Shown here one piece after another: positions 33,293-39,915 of a DNA stretch of 43,479 nucleotides; position 1 is the stretch's first letter, and every line of letters begins with the position of its first letter. The notes below the pieces were generated by a model, which did not search any database, had not been told where the DNA came from, and worked only from the letters and a program-made list of their open reading frames with translations. Source of the DNA: Cohnella phaseoli. Its GTDB lineage: Bacteria > Bacillota > Bacilli > Paenibacillales > Paenibacillaceae. The stretch is taken from positions 1 through 43,479 of the forward strand of contig NZ_QRDZ01000052.1 in NCBI RefSeq assembly GCF_003386235.1. Reading direction: 5' to 3'. The translations under genes were made by a program, and so were the position numbers.

Positions 33293-34917
33293 GAAGCTGT
33301 ACGCCCCTTCGTCAATAGCTGTGCCAGCAGCTCCAATTGGCCTTCTATGGAGATCGGATCGAAAAAAGAGAAGCTGGCCCGATCCAGCACATACGCTCTG
33401 CCCTGCTCCACGGCGGGCAGGCTTCTCCAGATCGGGTTATCCTGCACATGCCGAATGCCTTCGCCCTCGTCCGACACGAAGAGGTACTCCGCGTTCGCGG
33501 CATAGAGCGGAAGCTTCTCCAGCGGCAGATTCTGTACAATCTGCAGGCCGCTGTCGATCGCTTGCCGCTGCACGTACTCCGGGATTCCGAACCGCAATCC
33601 GCGATAGATCGGCCAGCCGCTGCGACCGTAATTGTCTCCGAATACGGAGAACTCCCGGCCTTCCCTCTCGAATCTGACAATCGCGGCAACAGGCTGACGG
33701 CCTACGATTCCGGACAGCCTCTCGCGGACTTCGGCCGCCCGAAGCTCGAATCGCGATTCCAGCTCGTCGGCGGCATGAGGCCGATTGATCAATCGGCCGA
33801 TCAGCCTGACGTCCTCGAATATATTGCGCTGGCCCTCGTAAGGCAGCAGAACGGTCGGCGCTATTTTGGACATCGCCCCGTAATTGGATAGGTTGGCATC
33901 GTTCATCAGGATAAGATCGGGCTCCAATCTGGAGACGGCCTCCAGAGAAGGCTCGCAGCCGATATCCACAATCCCTTGCTCCATCTCTTGCAGAAATGTG
34001 CTGCCTCCCCACCACGTCAGATTGGCCCCGATCGGCTTCACGCCGATCGACAGCAGGACGTTGGCGTAATACAGCGCAACGATTCTCATCCCCTCCCGCG
34101 TATCCCGCACGTACTGCTTGGGGGATTGCCCAACCATCTGCTTAAACCTTCTGCTGAAATAATAGACGTCCTTAAAGCCGGCCCGCTGTGCGATCCGTTG
34201 CAAGCTCTCGTTGGAGGTGAGCAGCTGTTTCTTGGCCTGGTTCAGCCGCAGCTCGGTCATATAATCCACGGGGCTCTTGCCGGTCAGCTGCTTGAACAAG
34301 TGCGTATATTGCCGCGCGCCGATATTGGCTTGCCGCGCCAAAGCGTCCACGCTCATGTCGGCAAGGTCCAGCCGATGCAGCCGGTCTATCGAGCGTCGAA
34401 CGGCTTCGCGGGACTGGAGCTGGCCACCCGGGTCTGAGCTGCTTCGGCAAAGCTCGTAAAGCAGCTCCTGCAGCCGAAGATGCTGTTTAAACCGGGCCAG
34501 CTCCTCTTCCTCGTCGCGGTGACGCAGCAGTTCTTCCAACCGGCCTGCGATCTGGGCGAACGGCTGCGCGTTCAATTCCTCGTACGGCGGGCAATCGAAC
34601 GGAGCAGCGGCCGTATGCCCGCCCTCTTCTTCCGCGACCGGGGCGGCTCGGAAGGACAGCCAAACCAGCTTCAGCTCGGAGGCGTTGTCGGAGAATACGT
34701 CGAACAGCGTATCCGGGGAGAGCAGGAAGCAGCTTGCCCGGGTCAACCGACGCCTTCTTCCGTCAATGACTGCTCCGCCGCTGCCCTGTAAGGTCGCAAC
34801 GAAGACGTGAGTACGAGCATGCAATCTGTCGGGATGGTCGGAAGCTGAGCAACTGATTTGCGAGATGTCAACCAGTGTGAATAAGTAGGAGCTAAAAGGC
34901 AGCGACAAGCGGCCCAT
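33289..34917 (-). CDS. AraC-family regulator fused to a siderophore-binding domain
   Basis: A second cytoplasmic siderophore sensor, 542 residues. Residues 1-165 are a cupin-like N-terminal region, about 175-270 the AraC helix-turn-helix pair (MSVDALARQANIGARQYTHL and LQRIAQRAGFKDVYYFSRRF), and about 277-540 a Fe-siderophore binding-protein domain. That domain is a close relative of the secreted lipoprotein encoded next (35100-36140). Both contain GANLTWWGGS with FLQE, DLI-MN, APxVLxPY, and FGDNYGRxGW with IYRG. The sensor and the receptor therefore probably bind the same ligand. The ATG at 34917 has agggggat about 8 nt upstream. A Fur palindrome lies just before the gene. Confidence 0.88.
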   Translation of the reverse strand: MGRLSLPFSSYLFTLVDISQISCSASDHPDRLHARTHVFVATLQGSGGAVIDGRRRRLTRASCFLLSPDTLFDVFSDNASELKLVWLSFRAAPVAEEEGGHTAAAPFDCPPYEELNAQPFAQIAGRLEELLRHRDEEEELARFKQHLRLQELLYELCRSSSDPGGQLQSREAVRRSIDRLHRLDLADMSVDALARQANIGARQYTHLFKQLTGKSPVDYMTELRLNQAKKQLLTSNESLQRIAQRAGFKDVYYFSRRFKQMVGQSPKQYVRDTREGMRIVALYYANVLLSIGVKPIGANLTWWGGSTFLQEMEQGIVDIGCEPSLEAVSRLEPDLILMNDANLSNYGAMSKIAPTVLLPYEGQRNIFEDVRLIGRLINRPHAADELESRFELRAAEVRERLSGIVGRQPVAAIVRFEREGREFSVFGDNYGRSGWPIYRGLRFGIPEYVQRQAIDSGLQIVQNLPLEKLPLYAANAEYLFVSDEGEGIRHVQDNPIWRSLPAVEQGRAYVLDRASFSFFDPISIEGQLELLAQLLTKGRTAS

Positions 34918-34938
34918 CGGGGAATCCCCCTTTTTATG

Positions 34939-34957
34939 ATTGATAATCGTTATCAAT
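34939..34957. promoter_or_regulatory. Fur box upstream of the second AraC/SBP regulator
   Basis: attgataa-tcg-ttatcaat is a perfect 8-bp inverted repeat with a 3-nt spacer and matches the Fur consensus core. It lies 22 bp before the ATG at 34917. Confidence 0.82.
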
Positions 34958-35040
34958 GACTAGAGTGCCTTAATTCTAGCCGAACAGAACTCCGCACGCA
35001 ACAAGAGTCCGTCCCATAAGCAGGGGTTGTGTAAAGCATT

Positions 35041-35079
35041 GATGAAAAAATAAAGACATCTATCTCCTTGAGATAGATG
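35041..35079 (-). terminator. Rho-independent terminator of the siderophore-binding lipoprotein gene
   Basis: catctatct (35057-35065) pairs with agatagatg (35071-35079). On the minus strand the hairpin is followed by tctttatttttt. It separates this gene from the AraC/SBP regulator downstream. Confidence 0.88.
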
Positions 35080-35099
35080 CCCGCTACATTCTTTATCGA

Positions 35100-36140
35100 T
35101 TATTTTTTCGCTAACAGATCCGCGATCAGGTCAATCTGGGCAGAGATGGAGATCGGATCGAAATAGAAGAACTTCTTGTCCAGTTCGATAACGCGATTGC
35201 CCTTGACTGCGGGAAGTCCCTTCCAGATCGAGCTGTCCTGGACGACCTCGAGCCCGACCCCTTCGTTGGATACGAACAGATAGTCGGCGTCTTCAACGTA
35301 TTCCGGAAGCTGCTCCAGCGGCAGTTCCTGAACGATCTGCGCCCCGCTGTCGATGACGGCTTCTTGGATCTTCGCGGGGAATTCCAGCTTCAACCCCCTA
35401 TAGATCGACCATCCGCCCCGGCCGTAATTGTCGCCAAACGCGGTGAACTGTCCGCCGTTGCCGTCGATGCGGATAATCGCAGCTTTGGCGCCGCTCTTCA
35501 CTACATTCTCGATTTTGGCGCGCGCGGCCTCCGCTTTCTTCTCGAAATCCGCCCTAAGCTGGCTTGCCGCTTCCGGCTTGCCCAGCAGCTTCGCGACCTC
35601 TTCCGCATCTTCGTACACGTTGCGGTTGCCGTCGTAAGGAATAAGCACGGAAGGAGCGATCTTGGCAAATTGCTCGTAATCCTCTGCATTGTTGCTGTTC
35701 ATAATAATCAGATCGGGCTCCAGCGCCGCTACCGCTTCCAGAGAAGGCGGCCCTCCAACGTCGGTAAGACCGGCTTCCTGCTCCTGCAGGAACGGACTGC
35801 CTCCCCACCAGGTCAGATTGGCGCCGACCGGCTTCTCCCCAAGCGCATACAAAATGTGGTGATAGTACAGGGCCACAATTCGCTGCGGATTCGCCGGAAT
35901 CTCAACGTCGCCGTTAACCGTACTGACGATTCTCGTCTCTCCCTCGCCGGCTTCGGAGGATGCGGATGCTGAAGGAGAAGACGACGGGGTAGAGGTCGGA
36001 GATGCGGCTGGAGAATTGGCGGGACTGGAGGCGCCGCCGCTCTCCGCGGCTTTATCGTTCCCGCATGCGCCCAGCAGCGCGGAAACAACGAGAAGCAGCA
36101 TCAAAGCAACGATAGCTGTAGGCTTGCGAATGACAGACAT
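35100..36140 (-). CDS. Iron-siderophore substrate-binding lipoprotein
   Basis: Surface receptor for a ferric siderophore, 346 residues. The signal ends LLGAC (C26), followed by a Ser/Pro/Ala-rich flexible linker (about 30-68) and a class III binding-protein fold. Landmarks are RIVALYYHHILYALGEKPVG, ANLTWWGGSPFLQEQ, LEPDLIIMNSNN and TAFGDNYGRGGWSIYRG. The ATG at 36140 has aaggga 9 nt upstream. It has its own promoter with a Fur box and its own terminator. No permease or ATPase gene is adjacent, so it must dock on a permease encoded elsewhere, such as the FeuBC-like pair in this window or another. Its closest relative here is the sensor domain of the neighbouring AraC protein. Confidence 0.9.
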   Translation of the reverse strand: MSVIRKPTAIVALMLLLVVSALLGACGNDKAAESGGASSPANSPAASPTSTPSSSPSASASSEAGEGETRIVSTVNGDVEIPANPQRIVALYYHHILYALGEKPVGANLTWWGGSPFLQEQEAGLTDVGGPPSLEAVAALEPDLIIMNSNNAEDYEQFAKIAPSVLIPYDGNRNVYEDAEEVAKLLGKPEAASQLRADFEKKAEAARAKIENVVKSGAKAAIIRIDGNGGQFTAFGDNYGRGGWSIYRGLKLEFPAKIQEAVIDSGAQIVQELPLEQLPEYVEDADYLFVSNEGVGLEVVQDSSIWKGLPAVKGNRVIELDKKFFYFDPISISAQIDLIADLLAKK

Positions 36141-36163
36141 GATTTTGACTCCCTTTTTTGTAG

Positions 36164-36217
36164 TGATAATGATTCTCATCATGCTCCTATTATAAGGAGA
36201 CTATTCGGTGCCAACAA
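36164..36217 (-). promoter_or_regulatory. Promoter and Fur box of the siderophore-binding lipoprotein gene
   Basis: On the minus strand, ttgttg (36212-36217), a 17-bp spacer and tataat (36189-36194) form a good sigma-A promoter. tgataatgattctca (36164-36178 on the plus strand) is a Fur box at 13 of 14 positions, placed at the expected start point. Its 15-bp core is identical to the one at 2908. Confidence 0.85.
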
Positions 36218-36399
36218 TGGAGTTTTCGGAGCAAAAACAGACCAACTTCCCTCCGAGAGGTACGTTTTATGCAAAATCTCCAATTATAGCTTCAAAGTCG
36301 ACCTCGATCCGGGACGCTTTAATGAAGCGAATTCCTCTGAAACCTCGGATTAGGCAGCACGTATTATTTTTCTAGAAAGCTTGCCGCAACTGAATAGTT

Positions 36400-36530
36400 C
36401 CACTCCAAAGGGGAGTAGCTGTACAATAAAAGTCGTCAATACGAGAGCCGCGGCTCTCCGGCTTTATTGGCATTGCCTTAACGGTGCTGTTAGCGAGACC
36501 TTTGTCCAACAAGGCGAAGGTCTCTTCGCG
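36400..36530 (+). promoter_or_regulatory. yybP-ykoY manganese riboswitch
   Basis: The leader has both conserved internal-loop elements of the yybP-ykoY class: ccaaaggggagtagctgt near 36405-36422 and gctgttagcgagacctttg near 36486-36504. Helical arms lie between them (gagagccgcggctctc at 36433-36448). caaag near the start can pair with ctttg to form P1. The same gagacctt (36495-36502) can instead pair with aaggtctc (36517-36524), which gives an alternative hairpin. Mn2+ binding would favour P1 and switch the TerC-family gene on. The T-tract after the alternative hairpin is poor, so the output mode is uncertain. Confidence 0.88.
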
Positions 36531-36586
36531 TTCTTGGGAAGAATAAAGCGGTAAGCTTGTCTCTATTTGCACAAGGGGGATTGGGA

Positions 36587-37369
36587 ATGGATTTCGGATT
36601 ACTGTTGGAGTACGGATGGGTGCTGCTCGTATTGATCGCATTGGAAGGATTGCTAGCTGCGGACAACGCGCTTGTGCTCGCCATCATGGTTAAGCACCTG
36701 CCCGAGCAGCAGCGCAAAAAAGCGTTGTTCTACGGTCTGGCCGGCGCATTCGTGTTCCGCTTCGCTTCTCTGTTCGCTATTTCGTTCCTAGTGGACGTAT
36801 GGCAGGTGCAGGCAGTCGGAGCGATTTATCTACTGTTCATTGCCGCTAACCACATCTTCCGTAAGGTCCTCGTAAAAAAGGGAGAAAAAGAAGCCGCGGA
36901 GAAAAAAGAAAAAAAGCAATCCGGCTTCTGGATGACGGTATTCAAGGTCGAGGTGGCGGATATCGCCTTCGCGATCGACTCGATTCTGGCTGCCGTCGCG
37001 CTGGCCGTGGCGCTGCCGACGACAACGCTGCCGAAGATCGGAGGAATGGACGGCGGACACTTCATCGTTATTTTCCTAGGCGGATTTCTCGGACTTCTGA
37101 TCATGCGTTTCGCCGCCAACCTGTTCGTTAAGCTGCTGGAAAGCCGGCCATCGCTGGAGGTCGCGGCCTTCGTCATCGTCGGATGGGTCGGCGTCAAGCT
37201 CGCGGTTCATACGCTCGCGCATCCTTCCCTGCATGTCATTCCTCACGAGTTCGCGGAATCTACGGGCTGGAAGATCACTTTCTACGTCGTATTGCTGGCG
37301 ATCGCCCTCGGCGGCTGGTTCCTGTCCGGCAAAAAGCGCAAAAGCGGAGAATCCGCTCACGCGGCATAA
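36587..37369 (+). CDS. TerC-family membrane protein (probable Mn exporter)
   Basis: A 260-residue TerC/Alx-type integral membrane protein with about seven to eight hydrophobic segments. The two conserved acidic membrane motifs are visible: ALEGLLAADNALVLAIM near residue 20 and KVEVADIAFAIDSILAAVAL near 130, with their Asp and Glu residues likely binding metal. A charged linker (KKGEKEAAEKKEKKQ) separates the halves. Family members (YceF, YkoY, Alx) export Mn2+ and load secreted Mn enzymes, which agrees with the Mn riboswitch in the leader. The ATG at 36587 has aaggggga about 7 nt upstream; the longer frame is not needed. A terminator follows. Confidence 0.9.
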   Translation: MDFGLLLEYGWVLLVLIALEGLLAADNALVLAIMVKHLPEQQRKKALFYGLAGAFVFRFASLFAISFLVDVWQVQAVGAIYLLFIAANHIFRKVLVKKGEKEAAEKKEKKQSGFWMTVFKVEVADIAFAIDSILAAVALAVALPTTTLPKIGGMDGGHFIVIFLGGFLGLLIMRFAANLFVKLLESRPSLEVAAFVIVGWVGVKLAVHTLAHPSLHVIPHEFAESTGWKITFYVVLLAIALGGWFLSGKKRKSGESAHAA

Positions 37370-37378
37370 TTCAGATTC

Positions 37379-37418
37379 GAGCCGGGCGCTGCCAAGAGCA
37401 GTGCCCGGTTCATTTTCA
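37379..37418 (+). terminator. Terminator of the TerC-family gene
   Basis: agccgggc-g-ctgc pairs with gcag-t-gcccggtt (37380-37410), using G-U pairs, and is followed by tcatttt. Confidence 0.75.
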
Positions 37419-37501
37419 CCTCGTAAAACCTTGACTAACCCACTTTGTTCCGCCATGTAAAATGACATGTTTGGCGATGACGGAAAACTCCACTTTTGAC
37501 G

Positions 37502-38020
37502 TTAGCATCTGCGCAGTCTTTTCCCAATTAACTGCTCAAGCATCTCCGATAGCTCGTTGGGACGCCCAGTTACGATGTCCGCTTTAGGGATAATAAACGC
37601 TTGCAGATTGCTTATGTAGATATAGAAGCTTGTTTTCGATTCGTAGATTTGATAGACATTGTCCCAGTCCGTTTCCAATGTCGTCTTAAGCCTCGGATCC
37701 ACGGTCTCGCAAAACAGGGAGCTGCGGTCGAAGCGGTAGTATATATTTTTCATGCTGGCGTATATTTTATTGGTTTTCAGATGCCTTCTGCCCGCCAACG
37801 CCAGCAACAGCAGCATTAAGAACGGCGTAACGATTGCGACTGCCCATAAGGTGTACGCGGGCGACGGTTCTCCGTCGAGAAAGGCCAACAAACCGAGAAC
37901 CCCCGAAACAATTGGCGGTAAATAGGCAATGTACCATTTCCTGCGGAAAAGATGAAACCGATTAAATCTGTAATACTCCTTCCCTCTATTCTCCGTTCTC
38001 ACTTCGAAAAATTCCGGCAT
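37502..38020 (-). CDS. YcxB-like membrane protein
   Basis: A 172-residue protein with two membrane segments (about 30-48 and 55-77) and a C-terminal soluble domain. That domain reads YYRFDRSSLFCETVDPRLKT, then WDNVYQIYESKTSFYIYISN, then AFIIPKADI. This is the YcxB/PH-like pattern of small Bacillota membrane proteins. The function is unknown. The start is ATG after agaggtg. It lies between the Mn-regulated TerC gene and the spore-appendage genes without an obvious link to either. Confidence 0.75.
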   Translation of the reverse strand: MPEFFEVRTENRGKEYYRFNRFHLFRRKWYIAYLPPIVSGVLGLLAFLDGEPSPAYTLWAVAIVTPFLMLLLLALAGRRHLKTNKIYASMKNIYYRFDRSSLFCETVDPRLKTTLETDWDNVYQIYESKTSFYIYISNLQAFIIPKADIVTGRPNELSEMLEQLIGKRLRRC

Positions 38021-38249
38021 TGCTTCACCTCTGGAATCATGTTTTCAGAATCGTCCCTATGAACTTGGAATGGCAGGGCCGCTTGCAGAAAAAACTGTGT
38101 CTCTCACTAATTCTGCTAAGCCTGCCGCTTCTCCTTTTTTCTGTAATTCCACCCTGATCTCCCTAACTTTGGGTATGTATCCACGCAAAAGTAGGACAAT
38201 TCGCATTAGCTATCTTACACTACCGAATCGCAAAGGAGCTGCTTCATTA

Positions 38250-38609
38250 ATGGGGTGCAACTGCTCGTCTTCCGCTTTATCTTGCTGCCCGGAAAAGGAA
38301 TACGTCCAAGATAAAGTGTGCAGTCCGTGGTCCGGGGCGAATACGGCAACTTTGACTGTGTACACGAACAATCTAAGCCAAAATATTGTCGGAACCGGTT
38401 ATTTGCGGTTCGAATCTGGCCCAGGCACGATTACGCTCAACATCCTTGACAGCGCAGGCGGAACGATTGCGACTTTCGCCGCCATTGCCGCAGGAACAAG
38501 CATCTCGTTTACTTATCGCCGATTCGCCACGATCCAGGTAGTCACCGCCGCGACAGTCGGTCAGTACGAAGGAGAGTTCTGCATTACCACCCGATATCCC
38601 GTGAGCTAG
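38250..38609 (+). CDS. S-type endospore appendage (ENA) subunit, DUF3992
   Basis: A 119-residue homologue of Ena1A/Ena1B, the self-assembling pilin of staple-like spore appendages in the Bacillus cereus group. There is no signal peptide, as expected for a protein made in the mother cell. The N-terminal connector holds the CC pair (C12-C13). The core begins VQDKVCSPW with C24 and ends GEFCITTRYP with C111. These are the positions that form the lateral disulfides in S-ENA (C10/C11, C24 and C109 in Ena1B, family knowledge). The core also has the family segments TGYLRFESGP and ISFTYRRF. The ATG at 38250 has aaaggag 11 nt upstream; the longer open frame is spurious. The next gene is a paralogue 33 bp downstream. 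Confidence 0.85.
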   Translation: MGCNCSSSALSCCPEKEYVQDKVCSPWSGANTATLTVYTNNLSQNIVGTGYLRFESGPGTITLNILDSAGGTIATFAAIAAGTSISFTYRRFATIQVVTAATVGQYEGEFCITTRYPVS

Positions 38610-38642
38610 TCCTACTATTATCGATAAAGGTGTTGATTAGAA

Positions 38643-39035
38643 TTGGCCTCTAACTGCGCGACCTCGGCGCTAAGCTGCTGCCCGGACCAGGAATACGTGC
38701 AGGATAAAGTGTGCATCCCTTGGACGGGAACGGTGACGGCGGATGATGATGCTCCCGTCCCGATCGTCGTCTATGTCAATAACATGGGTCTGAATCTCTA
38801 CGCGACAGGCTACTTACAATATGCATCCGGACCCGCGAACGTCACCCTCCAGCCCATCGACTCGGGAGGGAACAATATCGGAGCTCCGATCGCAGTCTCG
38901 CCGGGAACGACGACCTCATTTACTTTTCGCCGATTTGCTCAATTGCAGGTCATCCTTCCGGAATCCGATGCAGGGGCGAACGACGGCACGTACTCTGGCG
39001 AGCTCTGCGTCACGGTTCGTTACCCTCTAGCCTGA
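38643..39035 (+). CDS. S-type endospore appendage (ENA) subunit, DUF3992, second copy
   Basis: A 130-residue paralogue of the upstream gene. It shares the connector LSCCPDQEYVQDKVCIPW and the segments TGYLQYASGP and TSFTFRRF, and all four structural cysteines are kept (C12, C13, C24, C122 in GELCVTVRYP). An insertion of about six residues after the tryptophan and one near the C-terminus account for the extra length. The start is TTG after aaaggtg, 33 bp behind the first gene, so the pair forms a dicistronic unit like ena1A-ena1B. The stop overlaps by 9 bp the end of the convergent third ENA-like gene. Both copies should co-assemble into one fibre (inference). Confidence 0.85.
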   Translation: MASNCATSALSCCPDQEYVQDKVCIPWTGTVTADDDAPVPIVVYVNNMGLNLYATGYLQYASGPANVTLQPIDSGGNNIGAPIAVSPGTTTSFTFRRFAQLQVILPESDAGANDGTYSGELCVTVRYPLA

Positions 39036-39794
39036 TTTGCGCTCTCCCAGTCTGAAGAACGCGGTCACGATATATTTTCCTTCGGCGACTCCCGGCTTGC
39101 TGCCCGTCAAGGCCACGTGGATCGATCCGATATTCCGATCTGTATAGGTTCCGGTAGTTCCGGGTTCTATTTGCATGACGAATGAGGATCGGTCTCCGGC
39201 AATCGTCATTTGGATACTGCCGCTGCTGGAGGTATCGTTAAATAATGAAACTTGGGTTAACTCTGCCTGTAGGCCTGGGGACATCGTCCACAGCAGCTGC
39301 GGGCTTGTTTGGTTTTCCTGAATAAGAAAATTACCGCAGCACTCCTTCTCCGTCAGTTGGGAGGCATTCTCGACTGGAGGGGAGCGCGTTCCTGGATCCA
39401 AGATGTTTTCGACCGACGCAGTTCGCGTGCTCGGATCCCACAGGACGGTAGAGTTATCCGTCGAGCGCCACACGACAGGGTGCGACAGCTTCCTCCGCTG
39501 CTTCGGCCTGCAAGTCGGCCTTCTGGATCTGCAGGGTTTCCTGTGGGTCGGCCTTCTGCGGATAGGGCAGCGTTTCTGACGGCGGCGGGGCTTTCTCTTT
39601 GATTGGCAGCAGGGTTGGCGGTCGGTTGCTCTGGAGGCTTTTGCGGTTTTGGCGGATCTGGTGGGAGGTTTGATTGATTTGATGGGTTTGGCGGCTTTAG
39701 CGAGACACAGAAGAGAACGCAGTAAGATGGGGTATAGTTGATTTTTTCCCGTTTTGTATCTGCCTCGCCTATATTGGCTCCGCTTCAATTCCAA
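39027..39794 (-). CDS. Divergent DUF3992/ENA-like protein with basic N-terminal region
   Basis: The last 105 residues (about 150-250) look like an ENA core: ECCGNFLIQEN (C152, C153), then GTYTDRNIGSIHVALTG and GKYIVTAFFRLG. The QDKVC cysteine and the C-terminal cysteine are missing, so it cannot make the S-ENA disulfide lattice and may resemble Ena1C or an L-ENA subunit. Before the core is a short duplicated segment (DPSTRTASVEN and DPGTRSPPVEN). Residues 35-105 are extremely rich in Arg, Lys and Cys and do not look like a normal protein. The other two frames there read as Pro-rich or acidic sequence, so a frameshift is possible. The TTG start follows a run of eight G residues. Confidence 0.55.
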   Translation of the reverse strand: MELKRSQYRRGRYKTGKNQLYPILLRSLLCLAKAAKPIKSIKPPTRSAKTAKASRATDRQPCCQSKRKPRRRQKRCPIRRRPTHRKPCRSRRPTCRPKQRRKLSHPVVWRSTDNSTVLWDPSTRTASVENILDPGTRSPPVENASQLTEKECCGNFLIQENQTSPQLLWTMSPGLQAELTQVSLFNDTSSSGSIQMTIAGDRSSFVMQIEPGTTGTYTDRNIGSIHVALTGSKPGVAEGKYIVTAFFRLGERKSG

Positions 39795-39915
39795 TCGCCC
39801 CCCCCTCGCACCCCTACCTTACTTGTATTAGATGAATGAGGCGGGCAATTGGTTAGCCTATTCGGGTCGATAGAGTCAAAAGAGGGCGCTTGCCCAACAT
39901 TTAGTTCAAAAGCGA

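Noticed and set aside
38070..38249. N-terminal extension of the first ENA gene
   Set aside because: The open frame continues upstream, but the family begins at the MGCNCSS start, which has aaaggag at 38232-38238. The extension has no similarity to ENA proteins.
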